Assembly (NCBI GenBank): GCA_001805645.1
Contig: MHGQ01000014.1
Span: forward strand, 1-49,257
Reading direction: 5' to 3'
Source of the DNA: Omnitrophica WOR_2 bacterium RIFCSPHIGHO2_02_FULL_50_17
Lineage (GTDB): Bacteria > Omnitrophota > Gorgyraeia > Zapsychrales > Zapsychraceae
Length of the DNA stretch: 49,257 nucleotides
Shown here: in pieces, positions 19,492 to 27,334 of the stretch
How the letters are laid out: each line of letters starts with the position of its first letter
How positions within the stretch are numbered: the stretch's first letter is position 1
The notes under the pieces: model-generated
Databases searched by the model: none
What the model was told of the DNA's origin: nothing
What the model saw: the letters and a program-made list of their open reading frames with translations, nothing else
Translations under genes and position numbers: made by a program

Positions 19492-20106
19492 CTATTCGCG
19501 ACCCGACAGGGTTTTTTTAGGGATGATCACGATCTCAACCCGGCGGTTCTTCTGCCTGCCTTCGCTCGTTGTATTGGGAGTTATCGGCCTGTATTCTCCG
19601 TATCCGGTCGCCGACAAACGCTGAGGCGAGATGTTGTGCGTATCCGTCATGTAATGAAGGACGCTTAAGGCCCTTGCCGAAGACAATTCCCAATTGGACT
19701 TCCACCCCGAATGTTTAATGGGGACATTATCGGTATGCCCCTCGATTCCCACGGATAAATCCCGGACGGTTGTCTTTAAGACCTCGGCAACTTTACCCAG
19801 TTTCTCCAAGGAACTCTTGCGCAACTCAGCCTTGCCGGAATCAAACAAAACCTCGGCGAGGAATGTGATAACAAGCCCCCTGTCCTGCATATCGACCCTG
19901 ACCTCTTGGTCGCTGATTTCCTGCCTCAGGCGGGCCTCCAACTCGGCCTTGGCCTTTTCCAGACTGCTCAATTTCCCTTGTAAATGGGCAATTTTTTCAA
20001 GGTCTGAGCGCCGCCCTTTCTGAAATATAATCGTACAGCCGCTCACACTCATTGCCATAATAACCACCAAGACATATGTCAGCACTGGGAATTGAATCCT
20101 ACGCAT
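19492..20106 (-). CDS. OmpA-family peptidoglycan-binding lipoprotein
   Basis: This 204-residue protein has a lipoprotein signal peptide (hydrophobic run, then the lipobox SVSGC at about 19-23). A short coiled coil (about 35-65) and a C-terminal OmpA/MotB-like domain follow. The domain shows LFDSGKAELRKSSLEKLGKV, IEGHTDNVPI, LSSARALSVLHYM and QKNRRVEIVI. It is expected to tie an outer membrane or envelope complex to peptidoglycan. The domain also resembles the MotB C-terminus, but the lipobox favours a Pal-like lipoprotein. Start at the ATG at 20106, with AGGAGG five bases upstream. A candidate promoter lies just before it. Confidence 0.87.
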   Translation of the reverse strand: MRRIQFPVLTYVLVVIMAMSVSGCTIIFQKGRRSDLEKIAHLQGKLSSLEKAKAELEARLRQEISDQEVRVDMQDRGLVITFLAEVLFDSGKAELRKSSLEKLGKVAEVLKTTVRDLSVGIEGHTDNVPIKHSGWKSNWELSSARALSVLHYMTDTHNISPQRLSATGYGEYRPITPNTTSEGRQKNRRVEIVIIPKKTLSGRE

Positions 20107-20130
20107 ATCTTCCTCCTTTTTCATGGTGAT

Positions 20131-20159
20131 ACATTAACATAGGCCTATTTCAAAGTCAA
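20131..20159 (-). promoter_or_regulatory. Candidate sigma-70-type promoter of the OmpA-like gene
   Basis: On the minus strand TTGACT (20159-20154) is separated by 17 bases from TAATGT (20136-20131), which carries an upstream TG (TGT-TAATGT, extended -10). The -10 hexamer itself is a poor match. The OmpA-like ATG lies about 25 bases downstream, with AGGAGG between. The site sits in the 93-base gap between purA and the lipoprotein gene. It is a sequence match only. Confidence 0.4.
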
Positions 20160-20199
20160 GTGGTTTATCAACTTGAACTCCCCCAATAGGATACAGTCT

Positions 20200-21471
20200 T
20201 CAGCGAACAATGATCTCATCGCGTTTGGTTCCAATGGAAATATATTTGACACCCACTTTCAGAAGATCCTCCAAGTGCTCGATGTAAATCTTCGCATTTC
20301 GAGGCAACTGCCGGTATTGGCGGATACCGTTAATGGGAGTCTTCCATCCGTCCATTTCCTCATAAACCGGCCTCGCCTTATTGAGCACTTCAAAATCCAT
20401 CGGGAAATCTTTATGAACCTTTCCTTTATAAGTGTAGCCGACGCCTATCTTGATTTTCGCCAAATCATCCAGAACATCCAGCTTCATAATCGCCAAGGCA
20501 TCGATATGGTTGATAATGACCGAATAACGCACCAGCACACTGTCAAACCATCCGCACCGGCGGGGACGGCCTGTCGTTGCCCCGAATTCTTTGCCTTTCA
20601 TACGGATTTCATCCTTAAGACTCGATGAGAACTCCGTCGGGAAAGGCCCCTCCCCGACACGGGTGGTATAGGCCTTGACACAGGCGATTGTCTTGTCAAT
20701 CCGCGTGGGAGCAACCCCGCTTCCGGCACACACCCCACCGGCAATAGAATTCGATGAGGTCACAAAGGGATATGTCCCGAAATCGATATCTAGAAATGTC
20801 CCCTGGGCTCCTTCAAAAAGAACCGACTTTCCCTCGTCGATAGCCTTATTCAGATACACGGCCGTGTCACAAATATAAGGCGCTAACCTGCGGCCGTAAT
20901 CGAGATATTCCTTGTAAAGACCTGGGAAAGAAAACCCCTTTTCCCCATACACCTTGCGGAATATCTCGTTTTTTTCCCGCAGATTATCCTCGAGCCTGGC
21001 CCGAAGAATCCCGGGGTTAAGCAAATCCACCATGCGAATACCGCAGCGCGTGACCTTGTCCGCATAACAAGGGCCGATGCCGCGTCCTGTTGTGCCGATT
21101 TTATTTTTCCGCAGCGATTCCCTGAATCCATCCAGGATGCGATGATAAGGCATGACCACATGCGAACGGCCGGAGATTTTCAGCCCTTTAGCTGTAACAT
21201 CTATCCCCTTGGCCTTGAGGCCCCTAAGCTCCTTCAACAATGCCCCGGGGTCAACCACAACCCCGTTGCCGATAACACACACCTTGTCTCTATGCAAAAT
21301 AGCCGACGGTAAAAGGTGGAAAATATATTCCTGATTCCCCACAACAACTGTGTGCCCCGCATTATTGCCCCCCTGATAACGCACCGTAATATCGCTCTCC
21401 TGCGAGAGGATATCGATAAGCTTGCCCTTCCCTTCATCTCCCCACTGGGAGCCCACCACCACAACATTCAT
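20200..21471 (-). CDS. purA: Adenylosuccinate synthetase
   Basis: PurA condenses IMP and aspartate using GTP in the first step from IMP to AMP. The 423-residue protein is full length, with the P-loop-like VVVGSQWGDEGKGKLIDIL, RYQGGNNAGHTVVV, IGTTGRGIGPCYADKVTRCG and FEGAQGTFLDIDFGTYPFVT. TTGRPRRCGWFDSVLVRYS follows toward the C-terminus. I chose the ATG at 21471, four bases after AGGAG, giving the normal N-terminus. An ATG at 21486 is upstream of that site. It follows a CcdA-like membrane protein gene by 15 bases and is not near other purine genes. Confidence 0.97.
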   Translation of the reverse strand: MNVVVVGSQWGDEGKGKLIDILSQESDITVRYQGGNNAGHTVVVGNQEYIFHLLPSAILHRDKVCVIGNGVVVDPGALLKELRGLKAKGIDVTAKGLKISGRSHVVMPYHRILDGFRESLRKNKIGTTGRGIGPCYADKVTRCGIRMVDLLNPGILRARLEDNLREKNEIFRKVYGEKGFSFPGLYKEYLDYGRRLAPYICDTAVYLNKAIDEGKSVLFEGAQGTFLDIDFGTYPFVTSSNSIAGGVCAGSGVAPTRIDKTIACVKAYTTRVGEGPFPTEFSSSLKDEIRMKGKEFGATTGRPRRCGWFDSVLVRYSVIINHIDALAIMKLDVLDDLAKIKIGVGYTYKGKVHKDFPMDFEVLNKARPVYEEMDGWKTPINGIRQYRQLPRNAKIYIEHLEDLLKVGVKYISIGTKRDEIIVR

Positions 21472-21486
21472 TTTTCTCCTTTGCAA

Positions 21487-22233
21487 TCAACGATAAAAAA
21501 ATAAATAAAGAAGACCTAATCCCATGGATAACAGGACCGCCGAAGACGTAATCCGGACAAACGAAACAGCCTTTATAAGAATCCCTTTTATCCTCTCAGA
21601 ATAACTTATACTCAAGACCACCAGCCACACAACGACGACACAAAAAGCAGATGCCAGACTGTAAAACCCCAAAAATAAAATGACCGCCTGGGGCCGGCCG
21701 GCTGTCATCAGAGAATAATACGAAAGATACAAATGCTGACTTTTAGGCCAAAGCGAACCCAGAACGGTGCCCAGCGTTCCCAGCAGCACAGAAACAATAA
21801 TAAGACTGACAAATTCCCTTAAGACTCCTCGCCTGGAGCACGGGACAGCATTATGAGCAGGGTATGCGCCTAAAAAAACCGGCAAACGATTGACTCCCGC
21901 GCCACCGGCACGGCTGTCTTTCTTGCCGCGCCACCACTCAGAGAAGCTTATAAAGCCGAACCCGCCCAAGACCGCCGCCATACCCAAAGAAAGGATGCGG
22001 ACAGCCGTATTCATGACCGCCGATTCCAGCCAGATATCGTAACCCCTGACAATGGATAAAAATATCATTAGAGACAGCGACAATGTTAGAAAGAGGCCGC
22101 TTATGATCACATGCCCCGGCGCACAGCCGTAAAACGAGAGAAAGATCAGGAACAGTAAAACAATCGATAAGCCATAGGGATTGAGGCTGTCGTTTATCCC
22201 TAAGGCAATAGCTAACAAGACATATTCGCTCAA
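21487..22233 (-). CDS. CcdA/DsbD-like polytopic membrane protein lacking the NPC cysteine
   Basis: A 248-residue protein with about six hydrophobic segments. The first carries LGINDSLNPYGLSIVLLFLI, which has the shape of the CcdA/DsbD transmembrane motif (normally with NPC). The redox Cys position is Tyr. One other Cys (in FYGCAPGH) lies after it. A central loop (WWRGKKDSRAGG) is charged and variable. CcdA-type proteins carry electrons across the membrane; without the paired cysteines this one may do something else. Assignment to the superfamily rests on one motif and topology, so an unrelated transporter remains possible. It lies 15 bases upstream of purA. Confidence 0.5.
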   Translation of the reverse strand: MSEYVLLAIALGINDSLNPYGLSIVLLFLIFLSFYGCAPGHVIISGLFLTLSLSLMIFLSIVRGYDIWLESAVMNTAVRILSLGMAAVLGGFGFISFSEWWRGKKDSRAGGAGVNRLPVFLGAYPAHNAVPCSRRGVLREFVSLIIVSVLLGTLGTVLGSLWPKSQHLYLSYYSLMTAGRPQAVILFLGFYSLASAFCVVVVWLVVLSISYSERIKGILIKAVSFVRITSSAVLLSMGLGLLYLFFYR

Positions 22234-22255
22234 GGCCTTTATCCTTTAGGATGCC

Positions 22256-23842
22256 CTAGACCTTAAGGAGCTTGACATACAAGACATCCTTCGTCCCCTT
22301 AAGTTTCTTGATCGCGGCCTCAGGCACTTCGCTGTCCACATTAACGGCGCTGATGGCGAGACCCCCGGGGGCCTCGCGCCCTAATGTGATGCCGGCAATA
22401 TTAATATTCGCCTCGGCGAGAATGGTCCCTAGGGCGCCCACCAGACCCGGCTTATCATTGTTATTGATAAACAGGATATAACCGTCGGGGATTGCTTCAA
22501 CGTACACCTTGTTGATCTTAACGATACGCGGCTGTTGATTGGCCGCCAAAGTCCCCAGGATGGTGAACGGTTCTTTATCGGTCTTCACTTCCACATGAAT
22601 ACAATTGACAAACTCCTCTTCCTTGCTGGATATAGTCTCCTGCACATTGATGGCCCGTTCTTTGGCAACATCCAGGGCATTGATGAAGTTAATCGTCTCG
22701 CCTAAAATCGGCGTTAAAAGGCCGTTCACCAAAGACAAGGTCACGGGCGCCACCTTGTATTTCGTCATGACGCCGCTATAAGTGATTTTAATCTCACTCA
22801 CGCGTCCGTTGATCAACTGGCCGGCGAATCTCCCCATGCGGGAGGCCAGGTTGATGTAGGGCTCCAGGATTTTATACGCCTCGGCATCCACGGACGGGAA
22901 ATTGGCGGCATTGACAATCCCCTTGCCTAAAAGGGCATCGCGGATAGTCTCGGCGATCTCAATGGCGACATTAATCTGCGCCTCCGATGTCGAGGCGCCC
23001 AGATGGGGCGTCATCACGCAGTTATCAATTTTCAACAACGGCGAATCCGCGGGAAGCGGTTCCTGCTCGAAGACATCCAAGGCGCACCCGGCGATCTTTC
23101 CTTCCTTCAAGGCCTTGACCAAGGCTTTTTCATCGACGATCCCGCCGCGGGCACAGTTGATCAAACGCACGGTTTTTTTCATTAAACCGAATTCCTTATC
23201 CGAAATAAGGCTTTTCGTCTCGGCGCTCTTGGGGATATGCATGGAGATATAATCGGAATTCTTCAGCAATACCTCCAGGTCAACCATCTGCACGCCTTTT
23301 TGCGAGGCAATCTCCAGGGAAATATAAGGGTCATAGACAATGACAGGCATGCCGAAGGATTTCGCAAACCTCGCCAGCGTCGAGCCGATGCGGCCGAAAC
23401 CGATAATCCCTAAAGTCTTTCCATAGAGTTCAACGCCGCTGAATTTGGACCGCTCCCATTTGCCGGATTTGAGCGACGCGCAGGCCTGCGGGATATTGCG
23501 GGAAAGCGCCAAGATCAAACTCATGGTGTGTTCGGCGGTTGCGGTCGTGTTCCCCGCCGGGGTGTTCATCGCAACGATGCCTTTTTGGGTCGCCGCCTCC
23601 AAATCCACATTATCCAAACCCACCCCGGCACGGCCGATAAACCGCAGTCTCCCCGCGGCCTTGATAATGTCGGCCGTCACCTTGGTGCTGCTGCGGACAA
23701 TCAAGGCATCATAATGGCCGATAATCGCCTTCAGCTTGTCCGGATTCAAACCATATTGGCAATCCACCTGAAAATCTTTGACAGCCTTCAGGATCTCTAT
23801 CCCTTCCTGGGCGAGTTCATCGCTGATGAGTATTTTCAACAT
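22256..23842 (-). CDS. serA: D-3-phosphoglycerate dehydrogenase
   Basis: SerA oxidises 3-phosphoglycerate to phosphohydroxypyruvate, the first step of serine synthesis. The 528-residue protein is the long type. It has a split catalytic domain, an NAD-binding Rossmann domain (LGIIGFGRIGSTLARFAK), INCARGGIVDEKALVKALK and the catalytic His in VMTPHLGAST. An intervening ASB domain and a C-terminal ACT domain (NNDKPGLVGALGTILAEANI) follow. The ACT domain suggests feedback by serine. Start at the ATG at 23842, five bases after GAGGAG; an ATG at 23866 lies before that site. The aminotransferase for the next step probably is the gene just upstream. Confidence 0.96.
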   Translation of the reverse strand: MLKILISDELAQEGIEILKAVKDFQVDCQYGLNPDKLKAIIGHYDALIVRSSTKVTADIIKAAGRLRFIGRAGVGLDNVDLEAATQKGIVAMNTPAGNTTATAEHTMSLILALSRNIPQACASLKSGKWERSKFSGVELYGKTLGIIGFGRIGSTLARFAKSFGMPVIVYDPYISLEIASQKGVQMVDLEVLLKNSDYISMHIPKSAETKSLISDKEFGLMKKTVRLINCARGGIVDEKALVKALKEGKIAGCALDVFEQEPLPADSPLLKIDNCVMTPHLGASTSEAQINVAIEIAETIRDALLGKGIVNAANFPSVDAEAYKILEPYINLASRMGRFAGQLINGRVSEIKITYSGVMTKYKVAPVTLSLVNGLLTPILGETINFINALDVAKERAINVQETISSKEEEFVNCIHVEVKTDKEPFTILGTLAANQQPRIVKINKVYVEAIPDGYILFINNNDKPGLVGALGTILAEANINIAGITLGREAPGGLAISAVNVDSEVPEAAIKKLKGTKDVLYVKLLKV

Positions 23843-23872
23843 AGCGGCTCCTCTTTCATTCTCCATTCCCTA

Positions 23873-25015
23873 TTATTCGTTAAATACCCTCTGTGCGGCG
23901 CAGACACCGGCCCCCAGCGTAAAGGGATACTTCATTTCCTGCAATACCTTTTCTAAACAAGATAGGCCGGTAAGAATATCATACTCGTCAATACAGCCCA
24001 TATGGGCGATGCGGATAACCTTGCCCTTCAGCTCTTCCCCCTGGCCGCCGGCGACCGAGATGCCATACGTATCCCGCATGCGTTTCACGACCTTCTCCCC
24101 GTCGATACTGGAAGAAAGGCGGATGGTCGTTAATGCATTGGAAATACATGACTCATCCGGATACAATGACAATCCTAAGGCCTTGGCGGCGGCGCGCGTG
24201 GCCATGGCTAAGCGCTCATAACGGGCGAAGAGACTCTCCAACCCTGTCTGTTTAATATGCCGCAGACTTTCGTTAAGGGCGATAACAATGCCGATGGCCG
24301 GGGTAAACGGCGTGTCGATTTTCTCCATGGCCTTCTTGGCCTTCCGCAGGTCAAAATAATACCGCGGACTCTTGGATTGTTCGATAAGCGCAAGGGCTTT
24401 TTTGCTGACGCTGACAAACGCCAGGCCGGGCGGGAGCATCAATCCTTTATGCGAGGCGGCAACGACGACATCCACCCCCCAATTGTCTGTCTGCAGATCC
24501 GTCACGCCAATCCCGCTGATGGCATCCACAACCAAGACAGCCTTTGTCCCGCCAACGACTTTCGCCACAGCCTCGACATCCGTCGTAACACCGGTGGAGG
24601 TCTCGCAAAGCGTGATAAAAACAGCCTCTATATCTTTATCCGCATCCAAAATCTTCTGAACCTGCTTAGGGGAAACAGCCTTGCCCCATTCGACCTTGAG
24701 AACGTGGGGCTCAACGCCGTAACTGCGGCACAGCTCTGTCCAGCGCTCCCCGAATTTTCCGCCCTCCACCGTAATCGCCTTATCTCCCGGCGACAGCAAA
24801 TTACTTACAGCCGCTTCCATCCCGCCGGTCCCGGAGGAAGCCAAGAGATAAATGTCATTGTGTGTCTGAAACACATATTGGAGCCCTTCAACGGCTTCTT
24901 TCAAATTTTCCTGAAATTGGGGGGTGCGGTGATGGATAATCGGCCGCCCCAAAGCCGCACAGATCTCCGGAGGAATTTGCGTTGGTCCGGGTGTAAGCAG
25001 GAGGTTCTTTTTCAT
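23873..25015 (-). CDS. Class V aminotransferase (alanine-glyoxylate / serine-pyruvate type)
   Basis: This 380-residue PLP enzyme starts LLLTPGPTQIPPEICAALG and has LASSGTGGMEAAVSNLL (PLP phosphate cup). LVVDAISGIGVTDLQTDNWG and the Schiff-base lysine in VVAASHKGLMLPPGLAFVS follow. It belongs to the AGAT/SPT branch of class V rather than classical SerC. Because it directly precedes serA, it may supply the phosphoserine transamination step, as similar enzymes do in other bacteria and archaea; that is inference. Glyoxylate or alanine use is the alternative. A perfect 26-bp palindrome lies between it and clpP. Confidence 0.9.
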   Translation of the reverse strand: MKKNLLLTPGPTQIPPEICAALGRPIIHHRTPQFQENLKEAVEGLQYVFQTHNDIYLLASSGTGGMEAAVSNLLSPGDKAITVEGGKFGERWTELCRSYGVEPHVLKVEWGKAVSPKQVQKILDADKDIEAVFITLCETSTGVTTDVEAVAKVVGGTKAVLVVDAISGIGVTDLQTDNWGVDVVVAASHKGLMLPPGLAFVSVSKKALALIEQSKSPRYYFDLRKAKKAMEKIDTPFTPAIGIVIALNESLRHIKQTGLESLFARYERLAMATRAAAKALGLSLYPDESCISNALTTIRLSSSIDGEKVVKRMRDTYGISVAGGQGEELKGKVIRIAHMGCIDEYDILTGLSCLEKVLQEMKYPFTLGAGVCAAQRVFNE

Positions 25016-25039
25016 CGGGAATGCTGCCTTTCTCTCGGG

Positions 25040-25065
25040 TAAAGACGAGGCATGCCTCGTCTTTA
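25040..25065. repeat. Perfect 26-bp palindrome between clpP and the aminotransferase gene
   Basis: The half-site is TAAAGACGAGGCA and the second half is its exact reverse complement, centred on GCATGC. The element fills half of the 52-base gap. It resembles the AGACG...GCATGC...CGTCT palindromes that recur between genes in cyanobacteria and other phyla. As RNA on the minus strand it would form a strong stem but is followed only by TTTACC, a poor terminator tail. On the plus strand a T-run follows, but no plus-strand gene is near. Confidence 0.65.
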
Positions 25066-25067
25066 CT

Positions 25068-25676
25068 TCATTTTTTCTTTCTGAAACTCGTAATCACCTC
25101 GTCGACAAGACCGTAGTCCTTGGCCTCCTGCGCCGACATAAAAAAATCCCGGTCGGAATCTTTCTGGACTTTCTCAACGGCCTGACCGCTGTGGAGAGAC
25201 AATAACTTGTTCAATTCCTCCTTCATGCGCAGGATCTCCTTGGCCTGAATCGAGATGTCGCTGGCGGCCCCTTGCGTCCCCCCCCAGGGCTGATGAATCA
25301 TAATCCTGGAGTAAGGCAGGGCAAAACGCTTGCCCTTGGTTCCGGCGGCCAGCAGCAATGACCCCATGCTGGAGGCCTGTCCGATACAATACGTGGACAC
25401 ATCAGGCTTGACAAACTGCATCGTGTCATAAATGGCCAGTCCCGCCGTGACAGACCCTCCAGGGGAATTGATGTAGATGTTGATATCTTTGGTCGCCTCT
25501 TCGCTCTGAAGAAAAAGCAGCTGGGCAATAACGAGATTAGCGACGTTATCGTCGATGGCCGTTCCGAGAAAGACAATCCTGTCTTTCAAGAGACGCGAAT
25601 AAATATCGTAGGCGCGCTCGCCCTGAGTCGTTTTCTCTACAACAATAGGTACCAACACTTGCGATTTCGGTTCCAT
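25068..25676 (-). CDS. clpP: ATP-dependent Clp protease proteolytic subunit
   Basis: ClpP forms the tetradecameric serine-protease chamber used with ClpX or ClpA. The 202-residue protein shows [20 protein letters not shown] and [20 protein letters not shown]. The catalytic Ser is in [20 protein letters not shown], the His in [11 protein letters not shown], and the Asp in [16 protein letters not shown]. Start at the ATG at 25676, which shares one base with the trigger factor stop (TAATG) and has GGAGG nine bases upstream. The tig-clpP order is conserved; clpX, which usually follows, is missing and the aminotransferase gene comes next. Confidence 0.97.
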   Translation of the reverse strand: MEPKSQVLVPIVVEKTTQGERAYDIYSRLLKDRIVFLGTAIDDNVANLVIAQLLFLQSEEATKDINIYINSPGGSVTAGLAIYDTMQFVKPDVSTYCIGQASSMGSLLLAAGTKGKRFALPYSRIMIHQPWGGTQGAASDISIQAKEILRMKEELNKLLSLHSGQAVEKVQKDSDRDFFMSAQEAKDYGLVDEVITSFRKKK

Positions 25677-26569
25677 TATTTTGCCTCCTCCCACTTGGCC
25701 TCTTTAAGTAAAAATTCCATGACCTTGGCCGGTAGATTCTCCCCTTCCTTGGCCTCCATATGCTCCAACTCTCCTATCTTATCAACGATTAAATAGACCT
25801 TGACATCCCTTTCAACAGCCTCTTGAAGCTCTTTATGAATACCCTCTTCTCTCTTTTTGATCTCCTCATCCGACAATCCCTGCTGTTGAAGCCGATGTAT
25901 TACCTCGTGCAGACGGCGCTCAAACTGCTTTTTTACCAAAGAGGGCGGCGTCACCAATTTAGCTTTTTTAAGGAGGTGTCCGACAATTTGATTCTCGACA
26001 TCCAGCCTGTTTTGCCGTTCCTTTTCAATCTCCATCTGCCGTGTCAGGGATTTCTTAAATTCCTCCAGAGTGGGAAAGCCCAACCCCCGGGCAAAGACAT
26101 CATCAAGCGCGATCTCCTTTCCATCTCCCTGCCCCTTCCTCAAGAACTCCAGTGTCTTACTGACCTCTTCTTCGGTAACCCCAGAGCTTTTTTTCGTGAC
26201 CTTGATGCCTTTGTAGTCCTCGATTTTTACATCAGGTTTTACATCCAGCTTGGCCGTAAAGGTTATCATCCCTGCCTTAAAATTCACATCCAGTATCTCC
26301 GGCAGGTCAAGAGGCGTCATTTTCTCCCTCTCAATGGCCTCGTGATAAACCTCCGGGACTAATTTCTTGATGACCTCTTCCTGGGCCAGTTTGGCCGTAT
26401 GAGATTCTAAGATAGCGCGCGGGACTTTTCCCGGACGGAATCCCTTGACCTTCACCACCTTCCCCAGTTCCTCGTAAACTTCATTGAACTTTTGGGAAAC
26501 GCGGTCCTTGGGAATCTCGAATTTGAGTTCGCGGCGAACCGCATCCACTTTTTTGACCTCTATTTTCAT
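25676..26569 (-). CDS. tig: Trigger factor, short form without the PPIase domain
   Basis: Trigger factor meets nascent chains at the ribosomal exit tunnel. The N-terminal ribosome-binding domain is clear, with the L23-docking loop GFRPGKVP at residues 43-50. The C-terminal chaperone arms are recognisable from [20 protein letters not shown] through [20 protein letters not shown]. The product is only 297 residues, against about 430 in the family. The FKBP-type PPIase domain, normally between about residues 150 and 245, is replaced by a few residues ([12 protein letters not shown]). An AGGAGG lies 12 bases before the ATG, rather far. The following clpP supports the identity. Confidence 0.9.
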   Translation of the reverse strand: MKIEVKKVDAVRRELKFEIPKDRVSQKFNEVYEELGKVVKVKGFRPGKVPRAILESHTAKLAQEEVIKKLVPEVYHEAIEREKMTPLDLPEILDVNFKAGMITFTAKLDVKPDVKIEDYKGIKVTKKSSGVTEEEVSKTLEFLRKGQGDGKEIALDDVFARGLGFPTLEEFKKSLTRQMEIEKERQNRLDVENQIVGHLLKKAKLVTPPSLVKKQFERRLHEVIHRLQQQGLSDEEIKKREEGIHKELQEAVERDVKVYLIVDKIGELEHMEAKEGENLPAKVMEFLLKEAKWEEAK

Positions 26570-26605
26570 CGAATCTTTTGACCTCCTAAGTAAGTATTTT
26601 TTTCC

Positions 26606-27334
26606 TCACATCCTGAATTTTTCCCCCAAGTAAATTTTCTTGGCCTCGGGATCGTTAATCAAAACTTCCGCGGTGCCGGAGATAAGAATCCTGCCGTCGG
26701 CGATAAGATACGCCCTGTCCGTAATGGACAAGGTCTCCCGCACATTATGATCGGTCAAGAGAATCCCCAGCCCCCTCTCTTTCAAACTCTTAATGATCTC
26801 CTGCGCCTCCGCCACCACAATGGGATCGATGCCCGAAAAAGGCTCGTCCAATAAAAGAAATGACGGTTTCGTCACCAGCGCCCGGGTGATTTCCAGACGG
26901 CGCCGTTCCCCGCCGGAGAGTGTATAAGCCTTATTTTTGGCTAAATGAGCGATATTGAGTTCTTCCAAAAGAGACTGCAGCCTCCGCCTTCGCTCGCGCG
27001 GGCCGATCTTTAATATCTCTAAAACAGCCGTGATATTTTCTTCCACGGTCAATTTTCTAAAAATGGACGACTCCTGGGCCAGATAACCCATTCCCAGGCG
27101 GCAGCGCTCATGAATGGATTTATGCGTGATATTCTCATGGTCAAAATAAATTTCCCCTTCATTGGGTTTGACAATGCCGACCGCCATGTAAAAAGTGGTC
27201 GTCTTGCCTGCCCCATTAGGCCCCAGCAACCCCACGATCTCAGAGCGGCCGACCGTGATGCTCAGACCGTCAACGACGCGCCGCGGACCGTACCTCTTAA
27301 CGAGATTCCGGGTCTCCAAAAGCTGTAATGGCAT
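26606..27334 (-). CDS. lptB: Lipopolysaccharide export ABC transporter ATP-binding protein LptB
   Basis: LptB is the cytoplasmic ATPase of the LptB2FG transporter that pulls LPS from the inner membrane into the Lpt bridge. The 242-residue protein has Walker A LLGPNGAGKTTTFYMAVGIV, the family-typical Q-loop region MGYLAQESSIFRKLTVEENI, the signature LSGGERRRLEITRAL and Walker B FLLLDEPFSGIDPIVV, then H-loop LLTDHNVRETL. The ATG at 27334 has GGAAGG upstream and overlaps the LptC-LptA gene by 38 bases. The partner permeases LptF and LptG are not in the window. Confidence 0.97.
   Translation of the reverse strand: MPLQLLETRNLVKRYGPRRVVDGLSITVGRSEIVGLLGPNGAGKTTTFYMAVGIVKPNEGEIYFDHENITHKSIHERCRLGMGYLAQESSIFRKLTVEENITAVLEILKIGPRERRRRLQSLLEELNIAHLAKNKAYTLSGGERRRLEITRALVTKPSFLLLDEPFSGIDPIVVAEAQEIIKSLKERGLGILLTDHNVRETLSITDRAYLIADGRILISGTAEVLINDPEAKKIYLGEKFRM

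Noticed and set aside
25040-25065. Intrinsic terminator of clpP
   Set aside because: The stem is strong, but the minus-strand tail TTTACC is too poor in T. The T-run is on the other side, where no gene needs it. Kept as a repeat.
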